64,000 nucleotides of DNA from JBAZGG01 sp041653015 (GCA_041653015.1 JBAZGG010000005.1:19819-83818); one strand, 5' to 3'; positions 27,312 to 35,978 are shown, counted from the stretch's first letter. Numbers and translations are program-made. Notes: generated from the letters alone by a model not told the origin.

Positions 27312-27340
27312 TTGTAGAAGAAAAACGGCAATGATATAAT
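27312..27340 (+). promoter_or_regulatory. Promoter of the tRNA operon
   Basis: TTGTAG (27312-27317), 17-nt spacer, TATAAT (27335-27340). The predicted start (about 27347) lies 4 nt before tRNA-Cys. Confidence 0.75.
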
Positions 27341-27350
27341 ACTTTCCGCT

Positions 27351-27424
27351 GGTTCCTTAGCCAAGTGGTAAGGCAATTGACTGCAACTCAATGAGCGTCG
27401 GTTCAACTCCGTCAGGAACCTCCA
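27351..27424 (+). tRNA. tRNA-Cys (GCA)
   Basis: Cloverleaf with acceptor GGTTCCT/AGGAACC, anticodon loop CTGCAAC and encoded CCA. The T stem carries one T-T mismatch. First of five tRNAs in one operon. Confidence 0.96.
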
Positions 27425-27491
27425 ATTTATTCTTGTTTAGTATAGCTATCATGGCTTATACTAGTCAAAGCACTCTTGAGTGAGTGCTCGT

Positions 27492-27568
27492 GCGCCTATA
27501 GTTCAACTGGATAGAGCGTCAGACTACGAATCTGAAGGTTGCAGGTTCGACTCCTGCTAGGCGCGCCA
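27492..27568 (+). tRNA. tRNA-Arg (ACG)
   Basis: Acceptor GCGCCTA/TAGGCGC, anticodon loop CTACGAA, T arm GCAGG-TTCGACT-CCTGC, encoded CCA. Confidence 0.97.
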
Positions 27569-27572
27569 GAAT

Positions 27573-27649
27573 CGGGATGTAGCGTAGCTTGGTATCGCGT
27601 CTGCTTTGGGAGCAGAAGGCCGCAGGTTCAAATCCTGTCATCCCGACCA
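27573..27649 (+). tRNA. tRNA-Pro (TGG)
   Basis: Acceptor CGGGATG/CATCCCG, anticodon loop TTTGGGA, normal T arm, encoded CCA. It follows tRNA-Arg by 4 nt. Confidence 0.97.
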
Positions 27650-27655
27650 TTATTT

Positions 27656-27731
27656 GGGGTTATAGCTCAGCTGGGAGAGCGCCTGGTTTGCAACCAGGAG
27701 GTCAGGGGTTCGATCCCCCTTAGCTCCACCA
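27656..27731 (+). tRNA. tRNA-Ala (TGC)
   Basis: Acceptor GGGGTTA/TAGCTCC, anticodon loop TTTGCAA, encoded CCA. Confidence 0.97.
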
Positions 27732-27735
27732 AGAT

Positions 27736-27811
27736 GGCTGCGTAGCTCAGCTGGCAGAGCAGTCGGTTCATACCCGGCTTGTCGAGGGTTCGATCCCCCC
27801 CGCAGCTACCA
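27736..27811 (+). tRNA. tRNA-Met (CAT), elongator
   Basis: Anticodon loop TTCATAC and acceptor GGCTGCG/CGCAGCT identify the elongator form; the initiator is at 35105. One A-C mismatch in the T stem. Encoded CCA. Confidence 0.93.
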
Positions 27812-27823
27812 ACTTGTTAAATA

Positions 27824-27850
27824 GGCTTGATTTACGTCAAGCCCTTTTTA
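27824..27850 (+). terminator. Terminator of the tRNA operon
   Basis: A 7-bp stem (GGCTTGA 27824-27830 with TCAAGCC 27837-27843) is followed by CTTTTT. Confidence 0.88.
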
Positions 27851-27914
27851 TTTATAAGCTAAAAATTTGTATTGTTTTTTTATTCATTATTTCAATCATT
27901 TTCGTGTGCAAATT

Positions 27915-28658
27915 TTAAATATTATTAACGGGTGATATGGCGTAGATTTTAGTGTACCAAGACAGTAATGAATTCGTCAGCGAAGCCGCTGTGTAATAAC
28001 GGTTCTTTCCTTTTAATACACCGTTTGAATATTTCACGCCGACACTCCATGGATCATAGACCTCAAAAAATGATATCTCGTCGACGATGACATAACCTTT
28101 AATAATCAAATAGTGACCAGTTACATCCTTATAGAATCTCTCAGTATGAAAAGCCAAATCTCTTTGATAGGTCAATTTTGACATATCGGGATTGACGAGC
28201 AATATCTTGCCATCGTCGAGCAAACTGATCATATCGCTTGAGGCGGTGATAGTCGATGCAACATTCGGTATTGAAAACTGATTTAATGCCCCTTGGATAT
28301 CAATGTCATACCACCAACCACCAGTCGGGCGATAACTAGCGCGAGCGTCTTCAGCGGTATAGGCAAAATTCTCATCTGACCAACGCCCCGCCATTTCAAC
28401 GGAAGTCGGACCGCAGTTCACGTTCCAATAAGTTCCGGTTGTGCGCTGATCGACATACCATTCATAATCTCGATCGTTGCTGACGTATTCCGTGATATCG
28501 CCGCCCAATCCCCATGAAACGGAATTGGCTCTCAATTCTTCTTCATAAGTAATACTTTCACTCGCTGAAGCCAAATCGGAGGTAGAAGGAATAGAAGTTG
28601 TTTGGCACGATGATAGCATTAGGCAGATCACTGGCAAAAACATTAAACATTTTTTCAT
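27915..28658 (-). CDS. C39-like cysteine peptidase, lipoprotein
   Basis: This exported protein of 247 residues has lipobox L-S-S-C. The peptidase domain of the C39_2/papain-like type shows all three expected elements: N-C-G-P-T-S-V-E-M-A (catalytic Cys, about 91), T-G-H-Y-L-I-I-K-G-Y (His, about 190) and V-Y-D-P-W-S (Asp, about 209). It probably cleaves peptides at the cell surface; the target is unknown. I use the ATG at 28658, where the lipoprotein signal begins, rather than an upstream frame. TATAAT on the minus strand ends 7 nt before this ATG and there is no Shine-Dalgarno. Confidence 0.78.
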   Translation of the reverse strand: MKKCLMFLPVICLMLSSCQTTSIPSTSDLASASESITYEEELRANSVSWGLGGDITEYVSNDRDYEWYVDQRTTGTYWNVNCGPTSVEMAGRWSDENFAYTAEDARASYRPTGGWWYDIDIQGALNQFSIPNVASTITASSDMISLLDDGKILLVNPDMSKLTYQRDLAFHTERFYKDVTGHYLIIKGYVIVDEISFFEVYDPWSVGVKYSNGVLKGKNRYYTAASLTNSLLSWYTKIYAISPVNNI

Positions 28659-28785
28659 AAAAAATATTATAACATAAGTTATTTTCTCAATTGTATGTGA
28701 GTTGTATATTGTCGTTATTTTGTTTAGTATTAAATCAATCAATGGCTTTTTGAGGTATTGATAAATCAATTATTAAGGATGGAAC

Positions 28786-29352
28786 ATGACAAATTACACT
28801 CTTGGAAATAAATACGATCTGATTCAAAAGAAAGTTTTATCGTCCTCTTCAAAAGATCCTGTTGTCATCGCAAAACTTGCGATGCACGAACCCTATGTTT
28901 CTTTACATGGTCCTGAGCATCATTTTCTCGATGGGGCAGCTTTTTTGGTCGCCTATCACAACGCTGGTGGGAAAATCGATATCGAAAAAGCTCTTTGCTC
29001 ACTCGCCGAAAGAACAGTGATGATGCCAGGGGCTATGTGTGGATATTGGGGTGTCTGTGGTTCTGTCGCATCAGTGGGGGCCGCTCTTTCAATCATCAAT
29101 GACACCGGACCCCTCAGCAGTGATGAGCACTACAAAGAGAATATGGAATTTACCTCTTCAGTTCTCAAAAAGATGAGCGTGATTGGCGGACCGAGATGCT
29201 GCAAGAGAAACGCTTTTTTATCTCTTCAGATGGCGGTAGCGTTTGTTAAAGAAAAATGGGGTATCGAGATGGAGTGCGATCATATCATCTGTGAATTTTC
29301 ATCTCTTAATTTGCAATGCATTGGTCCACGTTGCCCTTTTCACTCTAAATAA
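28786..29352 (+). CDS. DUF5714 family Cys-rich protein
   Basis: This 188-residue cytosolic protein has the DUF5714 layout: H-G-P-E-H-H-F-L-D-G-A-A-F-L-V-A-Y-H-N-A, G-A-M-C-G-Y-W-G-V-C-G, G-G-P-R-C-C-K-R-N and a terminal C-x-F-S-S-x-N-x-x-C-I-G-x-R-C-P-F-H. Nine or so conserved Cys residues suggest a metal or Fe-S centre. In other genomes the family often lies near radical-SAM or methyltransferase genes; none is adjacent here. Function unproven. The Shine-Dalgarno is AAGGATGG. Confidence 0.78.
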   Translation: MTNYTLGNKYDLIQKKVLSSSSKDPVVIAKLAMHEPYVSLHGPEHHFLDGAAFLVAYHNAGGKIDIEKALCSLAERTVMMPGAMCGYWGVCGSVASVGAALSIINDTGPLSSDEHYKENMEFTSSVLKKMSVIGGPRCCKRNAFLSLQMAVAFVKEKWGIEMECDHIICEFSSLNLQCIGPRCPFHSK

Positions 29353-29444
29353 AACTGATCTGCAGAATACTATTTTAATGCCGAGGACAATTGTTTTTCT
29401 CTTATGCTTCTATAATGTTAATATATAAAAATGGATGTCTTAAT

Positions 29445-29651
29445 ATGAGCAAATATAATCCTCTATGGAATTATCTTAAACGCAATGGTGGTTCACGTTT
29501 AATCCTCTCATTTGATGAAATTCAAAATATTCTTGGCTTTTCGATAGATCACTCTTTTTTAACATATAAAAAAGAATTGAAAGAGTTTGGATATGAAGTA
29601 GAAAAAATATCCTTAAAAAACAAAACGGTTCTTTTTAGTAGACTCACTTGA
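29445..29651 (+). CDS. DUF7662-like small protein
   Basis: This protein of 68 residues has the pattern P-L-W-x-Y-L, I-L-S-F-D-E-I-Q-N-I-L-G-F-S and V-x-F-S-R, which matches small DUF7662-type domains, a putative DNA-binding or effector-associated fold. The start at 29445 fits the domain; an upstream extension is unlikely. TATAAT at 29411-29416 is the probable promoter. No partner gene is obvious. Confidence 0.55.
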   Translation: MSKYNPLWNYLKRNGGSRLILSFDEIQNILGFSIDHSFLTYKKELKEFGYEVEKISLKNKTVLFSRLT

Positions 29652-29689
29652 TGTTTTTGCGAGATATATAGCATGAGAAAATATTGTGT

Positions 29690-30259
29690 ATGAATGATAA
29701 ATTATCGAAGATGAGCAATCAGGATCTATGGATTCTTTTTCCTATTCAGTTGAGACCATTTGATTCTAAATGGCTTAGACAATATGAAAGAGAGAGCGAA
29801 GATATTAGTTCCTACGTCCCCCCTCACATCATCTATCGACTTTCTCACGTCGGAAGCACATCGATTGGAACAATCTGTGCTAAACCGATCATCGATATTT
29901 TGCTAGAAGTCAATTCTTTGAATGATTTGGCCTCGCTAAAAGAGTTGGCATGTGCGCACGGCTATCGCTTGATGCACTCGAGCAAAACGAGACTAGATTT
30001 TAACAAAGGCTATACAGAAAAAGGCTTTGCTGATGAAGTATATCATCTTCACGCCGTCTTAAAAGGCGATAACAGAGAACTATATTTTCGCGATTATCTC
30101 AAGTTTCATCTCGAAGTGGCAAAAGAGTATGAAAAACTTAAATTATCCCTCGCGAAGAAATATGAGCATGATCGCGATGCATATACGAACGCTAAAAGCA
30201 CTTTTATAAACAAATATACGAAGTTGGCTATGAACGAGTATAAGAATCGTTATAACTAA
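29690..30259 (+). CDS. GrpB family nucleotidyltransferase-like protein
   Basis: This protein of 189 residues has W-L-R-Q-Y-E-R-E, H-V-G-S-T-S-I-G-T-I-C-A-K-P-I-I-D-I-L-L-E-V (about 52-75), the GrpB signature related to the nucleotidyltransferase G-S-x-D-x-D site, and Y-H-L-H-A-V/R-x-Y-L. The family has no firmly known substrate. The ATG at 29690 is preferred over an upstream TTG. There is no clear Shine-Dalgarno. Confidence 0.82.
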   Translation: MNDKLSKMSNQDLWILFPIQLRPFDSKWLRQYERESEDISSYVPPHIIYRLSHVGSTSIGTICAKPIIDILLEVNSLNDLASLKELACAHGYRLMHSSKTRLDFNKGYTEKGFADEVYHLHAVLKGDNRELYFRDYLKFHLEVAKEYEKLKLSLAKKYEHDRDAYTNAKSTFINKYTKLAMNEYKNRYN

Positions 30260-30394
30260 ATCGTAAATATCGCATAACATTGATTGGAAATAATTATTTA
30301 GCTTCTCGTCAATTATCAAAAAACTCCACTAAAAAAATATCGACAAACAAACTATTTTTCTTTAAAATAGGCTAGTGCTATTATATTAAAGCAC

Positions 30395-30470
30395 GGACCA
30401 ATAGCTCAATGGTTAGAGCTCCCCGCTCATAACGGGTCGGTTCTGGGTTCAAGTCCTAGTTGGTCCACCA
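30395..30470 (+). tRNA. tRNA-Ile2 (CAT, lysidine-type)
   Basis: Acceptor GGACCAA/TTGGTCC, anticodon loop CTCATAA with encoded CCA. The acceptor and the CTCATAA loop match Bacilli tRNA-Ile whose C34 is changed to lysidine, and both Met tRNAs are elsewhere in the window. Anticodon-stem position 27-43 is a C-T mismatch. Confidence 0.85.
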
Positions 30471-30474
30471 AAAT

Positions 30475-30565
30475 GGAGAATTACCCAAGTGGTTGAAGGG
30501 GTCGGTCTTGAAAACCGATAGGGGATGTAAGTCCCGCTAGAGTTCGAATCTCTAATTCTCCGCCA
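30475..30565 (+). tRNA. tRNA-Ser (TGA)
   Basis: A class II tRNA of 91 nt with long variable arm, anticodon loop CTTGAAA, acceptor GGAGAAT/ATTCTCC and encoded GCCA end. Its last 16 nt are repeated 105 nt downstream, marking it as an integration site. Confidence 0.96.
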
Positions 30566-30670
30566 TATTTAAATAATGCTGATAACATCGGCATTTTTTG
30601 ATTATTGGGATAAATTTTGGGATAATGCGTTTCTTTGGATTAGCGCTTTTAATGCTCTAATTCTCCGCCA
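30550..30670 (+). repeat. 16-bp direct repeat of tRNA-Ser 3' end (att-like sites)
   Basis: CTCTAATTCTCCGCCA occurs at 30550-30565 (inside tRNA-Ser) and again at 30655-30670. Between the copies lie a terminator hairpin and two copies of TTGGGATA (30605-30612 and 30617-30624) 12 nt apart, as seen for arm-type binding sites of tyrosine integrases. No integrase gene is present. Confidence 0.8.
30575..30600 (+). terminator. Terminator after tRNA-Ser
   Basis: A 9-bp stem (30575-30583 with 30587-30595, with G-T pairs) is followed by TTTTTT. Confidence 0.75.
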
Positions 30671-30775
30671 CGATGATTGAACTAAGCCATACCATTATAA
30701 CAGTGTGGCTTTCTCGCTTCAAAAACATATTGCAAAAACAACCACATAAGATTATTATATAGTTGGAAAAGAAAT

Positions 30776-31378
30776 ATGACAAACTATGAAAAGATAGCGA
30801 AACTAATAACGGAAAACCAAGGCTATATCACAAGAAAAGATATTGATAGGGAAGCCATTCCTTCTTGGCTTTTTACTGACTATGTTAGAAAACACAATCT
30901 AGTAAAAATCGAAAAAGGCTTTTATGCTCTTCAGGATTGGTTTGTCGATCCGTTTTTTGTTTTTCAATACAAGTATCCACGCTTTATTTACTCTTTTGAT
31001 TCAGCATCTTATCTTCTGAATATGAGTGACATTATTCCCGCATATCTCGAAGTTACTGGCCCAAAAAATTACCGGCCTTATCCTAAAAAACGAAAAGGCA
31101 TTATTGCTCACACAGACACAAGAGATGTCACATATTTTCTAGAAATCGTCATGGTTACTGATTCTTTCGGCTACAAAGTGAAGTGCTATAGCCCCGAAAA
31201 AACTATGTGTGATTACATAAGAAATAGAGAAGATATTTCATCCGAGCATTTTAAGAAGGTCGTAAACGCATTTATTAGAAGAAAAGATAAAAACCTTAAT
31301 AAACTTATCGATATAGCGAAAACGATGAAAATTCTTAAAAAAGTTCAAGAAATTTTGGAGGTGATTGATCATGAATAA
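30776..31378 (+). CDS. AbiEi-type antitoxin
   Basis: This 200-residue protein has an N-terminal winged helix (about 1-55: I-T-R-K-D-I, A-I-P-S-W-L-F-T-D-Y-V, L-V-K-I-E-K-G-F-Y) followed by the AbiEi core (F-S-x-x-S-A-L/A-S-Y-L, S-P-E-K-T-M-C-D-Y-I). AbiEi proteins repress their own operon and counter AbiEii, giving abortive-infection phage defence or plasmid/island maintenance (type IV toxin-antitoxin). It overlaps the toxin gene by 8 nt. Arg codons are mostly AGA and the third positions are AT-rich, unlike neighbours, consistent with transfer. It lies 105 nt past the duplicated tRNA-Ser end. Confidence 0.85.
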   Translation: MTNYEKIAKLITENQGYITRKDIDREAIPSWLFTDYVRKHNLVKIEKGFYALQDWFVDPFFVFQYKYPRFIYSFDSASYLLNMSDIIPAYLEVTGPKNYRPYPKKRKGIIAHTDTRDVTYFLEIVMVTDSFGYKVKCYSPEKTMCDYIRNREDISSEHFKKVVNAFIRRKDKNLNKLIDIAKTMKILKKVQEILEVIDHE

Positions 31379-32204
31379 AAATGCGCTTCAAGCTCGTGTC
31401 AACATTTTAAACAAGCAAACAGGAGTACCTCATAACACTATTCTTCAGTATTTCTTTTTTGAAGAATTTCTTGAAAGACTGGCTAAATCAAAATTCAAAG
31501 ATAATTTCATTTTCAAGGGAGGATTTTTATTGTCTTCGATTTTAGGCATCAATTATAGAAGCACAATAGATTTGGATTTTTTGTTAAGGAAAGAGATTAT
31601 GGACAAGGAACATCTTCTCAATATAGTTAAAGAGATTGTTTCTATAACAAATGATAAGGATGTATCTTTTACCGTTGACTCCATTAATCCGATTAGAGAA
31701 GATGATATTTATGGTGGTTTTCATATTACATTAGTTGGCAAAATGGAGAACATTAAACAGATTGTCGGTATTGATATTGCGGCTGGTGACCCAATCACTC
31801 CCGGTCCCATTGAACACAAGATACCAAAATTATTGAGTGAAGAAACAATTATGGTTAAGGGTTATAATCTCGAGACTATTTTATCCGAGAAGGTTGAAAC
31901 AATACTAAACAAGGGATTAACAAATAGTAGAATGAAGGATTTTTACGATGTCTATGTCATATGTAAACTAAAAGAAAACACTATTGATTGGATTTCCTTT
32001 AAAAAGGCGTTTATCAACACATGCAGGCATCGTCAATTCCTTATCACACGAGAGGATGCCATCAAATTAGTTGTCGCGATTGAAGACGATAAAGAAATGG
32101 AAAAGAGATGGAATAACTATTCGCTTAAGAATAAGTTTGCTTCAGACATTTCTTTTTCTGATTGCGCAAAAGCATTATTGGCCTTGCTTAAAAAACAATT
32201 TTGA
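31371..32204 (+). CDS. AbiEii-type nucleotidyltransferase toxin
   Basis: This toxin of 277 residues is of the nucleotidyltransferase fold. F-K-G-G-F-L-L-S-S and R-S-T-I-D-L-D-F (about 46-72) form the metal/NTP site, I-V-G-I-D-I-A-A-G-D supplies the third acidic position and L-S-E-K-V-E-T-I-L / S-R-M-K-D-F-Y-D-V-Y-V (about 175-205) is the AbiEii signature. The family transfers nucleotides to RNA, for tRNA in the best studied cases. Start at 31371, nine nt after GGAGG; an upstream TTG is weaker. All key residues are present, so the toxin looks intact. Confidence 0.86.
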   Translation: MNKNALQARVNILNKQTGVPHNTILQYFFFEEFLERLAKSKFKDNFIFKGGFLLSSILGINYRSTIDLDFLLRKEIMDKEHLLNIVKEIVSITNDKDVSFTVDSINPIREDDIYGGFHITLVGKMENIKQIVGIDIAAGDPITPGPIEHKIPKLLSEETIMVKGYNLETILSEKVETILNKGLTNSRMKDFYDVYVICKLKENTIDWISFKKAFINTCRHRQFLITREDAIKLVVAIEDDKEMEKRWNNYSLKNKFASDISFSDCAKALLALLKKQF

Positions 32205-32558
32205 TAACCGGAAAAAATGTCCTAGGCGGAGAAAGTTCGAGAGACGCGAATTTTAGGGCTAAAAATGGTATAAAACACTTATAAATACTAACTTTTGCAA
32301 AAAGGCATGATTTACTGACGCATGAAACGATGACAAAACCAGCAAAATAAATCCTTTGGTCGAAAGGGCTTTTACATAAGAAACGATAATTTTATACAGA
32401 TTTGAACAACTCAGCACATAAAAGCAACACTTTTTAGAAAAAGTACAAGAAATCCATGTGATCTCGTAATATATAGTTCCTTCTTTTGTTTTTTGTAGGA
32501 ATTAATAAATCATTATCCATATTGAAAAGAAATCGTTTTCGTAAGAAGATATAATAGT
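32205..32558. other. 354-bp region without genes, end of AbiE segment
   Basis: AT-rich and without a credible reading frame. At 32225-32233 it holds GGCGGAGAA, the inverse of nine bases from the tRNA-Ser 3' end, which may be the decayed far end of the island or chance. A TATAAT box at 32550-32555 lies immediately before the next gene. Confidence 0.4.
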
Positions 32559-33581
32559 ATGCAACATCGACTTGAACCTGGGAAACTACTTTATGGTGAT
32601 GGCAATCTAGCTGATTCGGGATATGCCTTCTCTTTAATAAAAGAATATGATCGAGAGCAGATTAAAGCTCCTAAATCGCGAATCAAGGAGTGGGACTATT
32701 ACTATATTGGTAACAACTATCATGGTCTTGCTTTGACCATCGCCGATAATTCATATATGGCGTTATTGAGCGTTTCAGTGTTTGATTTCAATAAAAAAAC
32801 GCACTATACAAAATCGATCATCAAATGGTTTAGCAATGGTAAACTTCATCTCCCGTTCAGTTCAAAAGATGGCAGCGTGGCCTTTCGCAATAGTAAAATC
32901 TACATTGAATTCATCAATAAAAAAGGCAAGCGACATCTGAAATGTGAGATTCCTGATTTCAAGGATAAAGCTCCTTTTAGATGCGACATTTTTCTTGAAC
33001 AGACAAGTCCTCATTCAATGGTCATCGCCACGCCATTTAAGAAAAACCGCCATTTCTATTACAATCAGAAAATCAATCTCTTAAAAGCCAATGGCTATGC
33101 CAAAATCGGTGATGAGATCATCGACTTTAACAAAGAGACATATGGCACTTTAGATTGGGGTAGAGGCGTGTGGACATACCGCAATACTTGGTATTGGTCT
33201 AGCATGAATGGACTATGTGATAATCATCAGATCGGTTTTAATTTAGGATATGGATTCGGCGACACATCTGCGGCGAGTGAAAACATGCTTTTCGTAGACG
33301 ATAGAGTTTATAAGTTAGATGATGTAGTGTTTGATATCCCCATCTCCAAAAGTGGCAGCGATGATTTCTTATCGAGTTGGGATTTTCGTTCCAAAAATGG
33401 CGATATCGCTTTGAAATTTACCCCTCTATTCGATCGATATTCGAATACGAATGCTCTGATCATCCGCTCATGCCAACATCAAGTATTTGGCGTTTTCAAT
33501 GGATACATAATCGCCGATAATAATAAATTTGAGATCAAAAATATTATCGGCTTTGCTGAAAAAGTCTACAATCGATGGTAA
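32559..33581 (+). CDS. DUF2804 family protein
   Basis: This 340-residue cytosolic protein has the DUF2804 signature G-T-L-D-W-G-R-G-V-W-T-Y-R-N-T-W-Y-W-S-S (about 200-220), with F-N-L-G-Y-G-F-G-D and A-S-E-N following. The family is widespread in Bacillota and Actinobacteria and is predicted beta-rich; its function is not established. TATAAT ends only 3 nt before the ATG and there is no Shine-Dalgarno, so the true transcript start is uncertain. Monocistronic. Confidence 0.8.
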   Translation: MQHRLEPGKLLYGDGNLADSGYAFSLIKEYDREQIKAPKSRIKEWDYYYIGNNYHGLALTIADNSYMALLSVSVFDFNKKTHYTKSIIKWFSNGKLHLPFSSKDGSVAFRNSKIYIEFINKKGKRHLKCEIPDFKDKAPFRCDIFLEQTSPHSMVIATPFKKNRHFYYNQKINLLKANGYAKIGDEIIDFNKETYGTLDWGRGVWTYRNTWYWSSMNGLCDNHQIGFNLGYGFGDTSAASENMLFVDDRVYKLDDVVFDIPISKSGSDDFLSSWDFRSKNGDIALKFTPLFDRYSNTNALIIRSCQHQVFGVFNGYIIADNNKFEIKNIIGFAEKVYNRW

Positions 33582-33789
33582 GAAAACGTTTCGCAATAGA
33601 TATTTTTTTAAAACCAGTTGTATTTTTGATTTTTGCACTTTTGGTCAATAGATTGCACTCAAAATCAAAAACGTATCAAGAAATGCCATATTTTAATCAT
33701 ATTGTTCTTGCCCTTTCCAGCATCATGAGATAAAATAATTAACATGAAGAACGCATGATGTATATATACATAATGCTGGAGGTAAAGGT

Positions 33790-35004
33790 ATGGATGAGAA
33801 AAAGAAAAAAGGTTTTTTCGCGAAAATCAAACCTTTGGAATGGATCTTAATTGTTATTTCCATTATCATCATTACGACAGTCATTGTTGTCAATGTTGGT
33901 GGTGGCGTTCACGTCGCTTATGTCAATAGCAATCTTTGGATTTTTTATCGTGTATTGCTCAGCTTCGGCTCTTCTAGCGAAGTTGTCCGCGATATCTTTG
34001 GTAATGCCATTCATGCACAGAATTTCATTACGTTTTTATTCATTGGCTTCCTGTATGCTAATTTACTGGTTGCTATAGCTCTTGTGCTCTATATCATTCG
34101 CAAGAGATCTTGGAGAACGCTCATTGGAGCGGCACCATTTTTATTGGGCGCAGGATTAACACTGTATTCCGGAACATTCTTCTATGTTGGAATTCAACCA
34201 ATTCTCGATCAAAACATTTTGTATTTCTCAGCTCATCCAGGCGCTACTTTTTCTGATTATTTCCCAGCCTTTATGTGGGCGTGCATCTGTCTCATTGGCA
34301 CATTGACTCTAATTGTTTATATCGTTTCTGGGTTATCGCTCGTCATCAGCGTTGTGACCGCCACAAAAGAAGCTGAAAAGAGAAAAGCATCAGCAAAAGC
34401 CTTAGAAGTTGAACCGCTTGTCGATGATGTCGAGCCTCTTCTCGTCAGGCATTTCTCTGGTCATCATGCTCCAGTAAAAGAGACTATTGTTGTTAAAGAA
34501 GTAAAAGAGGACGTCGTCGTCGCTCCCGCTATTAAAAAAGTGGCTGTCCCGGTAGCGTCTGCTGATAAAAAAGAGCCATATCCTGAAAGAATTCCATTTG
34601 TGGAAAAACTTGAGGGAGCGGAAAAGGATATTAAGGACAAATATAATGCTGTCAAATCTCATCTTCTCGCTTATGGCGTGAAGAGCCGCATCTCTATTTC
34701 TGGCGATACCTTCCGTCTTCACACAGAGGAGTACGCTGTCGTCACAGTTATCGGTCGACATCTGAAGATCTATCTACCTCTCAATCTAAAAGATTACAAA
34801 GATACTGCAATTCCAGTGATAGATGCTTCGCATTTCAAAAAATATGGAAACCTGCCAGTAGCGTTCAATATTCGCAGCGATCTCTCCTTGCGAAGAGCGT
34901 TAAAACTTATCGACGATGCGATGTTGAAGAAAGGCTTGGTCATGGGTGAAGAAGTCGCCAAGAACCACGCCAGCATTGCTATTCGTGGCGAGAAGCAGAA
35001 ATAA
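33790..35004 (+). CDS. Membrane protein with conserved soluble C-terminal domain, unknown
   Basis: This 404-residue protein has an N-terminal membrane part with about five TM segments (about 17-195), a charged linker, and a soluble C-terminal domain (about 280-390: K-S-H-L-L-A-Y-G-V-K-S-R-I-S-I-S-G-D-T-F-R, V-I-G-R-H-L-K-I-Y-L-P-L-N, R-S-D-L-S-L-R-R-A-L-K-L-I). The C-terminal domain recurs in many Bacillota proteins, sometimes in tandem, with no known role. GGAGG supports the start. A strong terminator follows 17 nt after the stop. Confidence 0.68.
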   Translation: MDEKKKKGFFAKIKPLEWILIVISIIIITTVIVVNVGGGVHVAYVNSNLWIFYRVLLSFGSSSEVVRDIFGNAIHAQNFITFLFIGFLYANLLVAIALVLYIIRKRSWRTLIGAAPFLLGAGLTLYSGTFFYVGIQPILDQNILYFSAHPGATFSDYFPAFMWACICLIGTLTLIVYIVSGLSLVISVVTATKEAEKRKASAKALEVEPLVDDVEPLLVRHFSGHHAPVKETIVVKEVKEDVVVAPAIKKVAVPVASADKKEPYPERIPFVEKLEGAEKDIKDKYNAVKSHLLAYGVKSRISISGDTFRLHTEEYAVVTVIGRHLKIYLPLNLKDYKDTAIPVIDASHFKKYGNLPVAFNIRSDLSLRRALKLIDDAMLKKGLVMGEEVAKNHASIAIRGEKQK

Positions 35005-35021
35005 TTTCGATATGATTTGAT

Positions 35022-35050
35022 GGGTGGCTAAATATAGCCACCCTTTTTAT
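35022..35050 (+). terminator. Rho-independent terminator
   Basis: A 9-bp stem GGGTGGCTA/TAGCCACCC (35022-35030 with 35035-35043) is followed by TTTTTA. Confidence 0.9.
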
Positions 35051-35104
35051 TTTCCTTTCTTTCTTGCACTTTATATGAGCGTTTGTTATTATATAAAACG
35101 CTAT

Positions 35105-35181
<77 letters not shown>

Positions 35182-35193
35182 AGCAAAAATGAG

Positions 35194-35229
35194 AGCTTCA
35201 ATGCAAAGTCAAAGCATTGAAGCTTTTTT
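35194..35229 (+). terminator. Terminator after tRNA-fMet
   Basis: An 11-bp perfect stem AGCTTCAATGC/GCATTGAAGCT (35194-35204 with 35214-35224) is followed by five T residues. Confidence 0.92.
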
Positions 35230-35251
35230 CTTTGCATTTTTGCGAATAGTT

Positions 35252-35280
35252 TTGATGCTCATCCATCAAAGAACTATAAT
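35252..35280 (+). promoter_or_regulatory. Promoter with near-consensus -35 and -10
   Basis: TTGATG (35252-35257), 17-nt spacer, TATAAT (35275-35280). The -10 box contains the first possible ATG of the next gene, so translation must begin further on. Confidence 0.75.
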
Positions 35281-35290
35281 GAAAACTGCT

Positions 35291-35887
35291 ATGAATATGA
35301 ATGATGTCAAATATTTCCGATATATCGATGATTACTGGAAAAATGATAAAGATGACAGTCCACTTTTCTGCGTTTATAAAGTGTTATCGATTGACAATCG
35401 CAAAAATGAAGTCGTGGTGATGAGCCTTTTTGAATACGACCCAGTCGAAGAGAATTTTCCATTTTCGCTCTTTGAGAAAGGCGATGCCACAATTCTTAGT
35501 ACTATTGCGATTGATGATTTATTACGTCAACAGGAAAAGCAGCGAAGAGAATCATGCGAGAGATTAAACGTGGAGTTGGAGCAGAGACGCATCGAATCTG
35601 AAAAAGAGAAAAATTCGCATTTTTTATCAATTAACCCTCGGATTAAGAGAGGAACTGAGGTGTTGTTGGTCAATTACGACAGAAGGCTCGTCGATTTCTC
35701 TAAGAAAGGCGATACATTTTATGTCGATGATGTCGGACTTATTGATAATCAAATCGCATATTCAGTAAAGGTCATCGCTCCACGAGGTAGTAGAGGCACC
35801 TATTCTTTCTATTCTGCACTCGGTTTTCATGAAAATAATCTAAAGATTGATGCTGATCATGACGATGGGAACAAATCTAAAAAGTAG
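35291..35887 (+). CDS. Hypothetical protein with charged coiled-coil segment
   Basis: A cytosolic protein of about 198 residues. A central Arg/Glu-rich stretch (about 75-110) is predicted coiled coil; the C-terminal third (K-R-G-T-E-V-L-L-V-N-Y-D) looks like a small beta barrel of SH3 type. No family recognised. An earlier reading frame would run through the tRNA terminator and the promoter, so I start at the first ATG after the predicted transcript start (35291, about 4 nt leader; 35297 is also possible). No Shine-Dalgarno. Confidence 0.6.
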   Translation: MNMNDVKYFRYIDDYWKNDKDDSPLFCVYKVLSIDNRKNEVVVMSLFEYDPVEENFPFSLFEKGDATILSTIAIDDLLRQQEKQRRESCERLNVELEQRRIESEKEKNSHFLSINPRIKRGTEVLLVNYDRRLVDFSKKGDTFYVDDVGLIDNQIAYSVKVIAPRGSRGTYSFYSALGFHENNLKIDADHDDGNKSKK

Positions 35888-35954
35888 CAGACAACTGCCA
35901 CCGCATCAGAAGAGTGAGCCATCCATCTACAAAACAGCTGCGAAATGATTAATT

Positions 35955-35978
35955 GACTTGCAAATGCAAGTCTTTTTT
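35955..35978 (+). terminator. Rho-independent terminator
   Basis: A 7-bp stem GACTTGC/GCAAGTC (35955-35961 with 35966-35972) is followed by TTTTTT, 67 nt after the preceding gene. Confidence 0.8.

Noticed and set aside
35189..35278. Earlier start of the coiled-coil protein
   Set aside because: This stretch holds the tRNA terminator and a good promoter.
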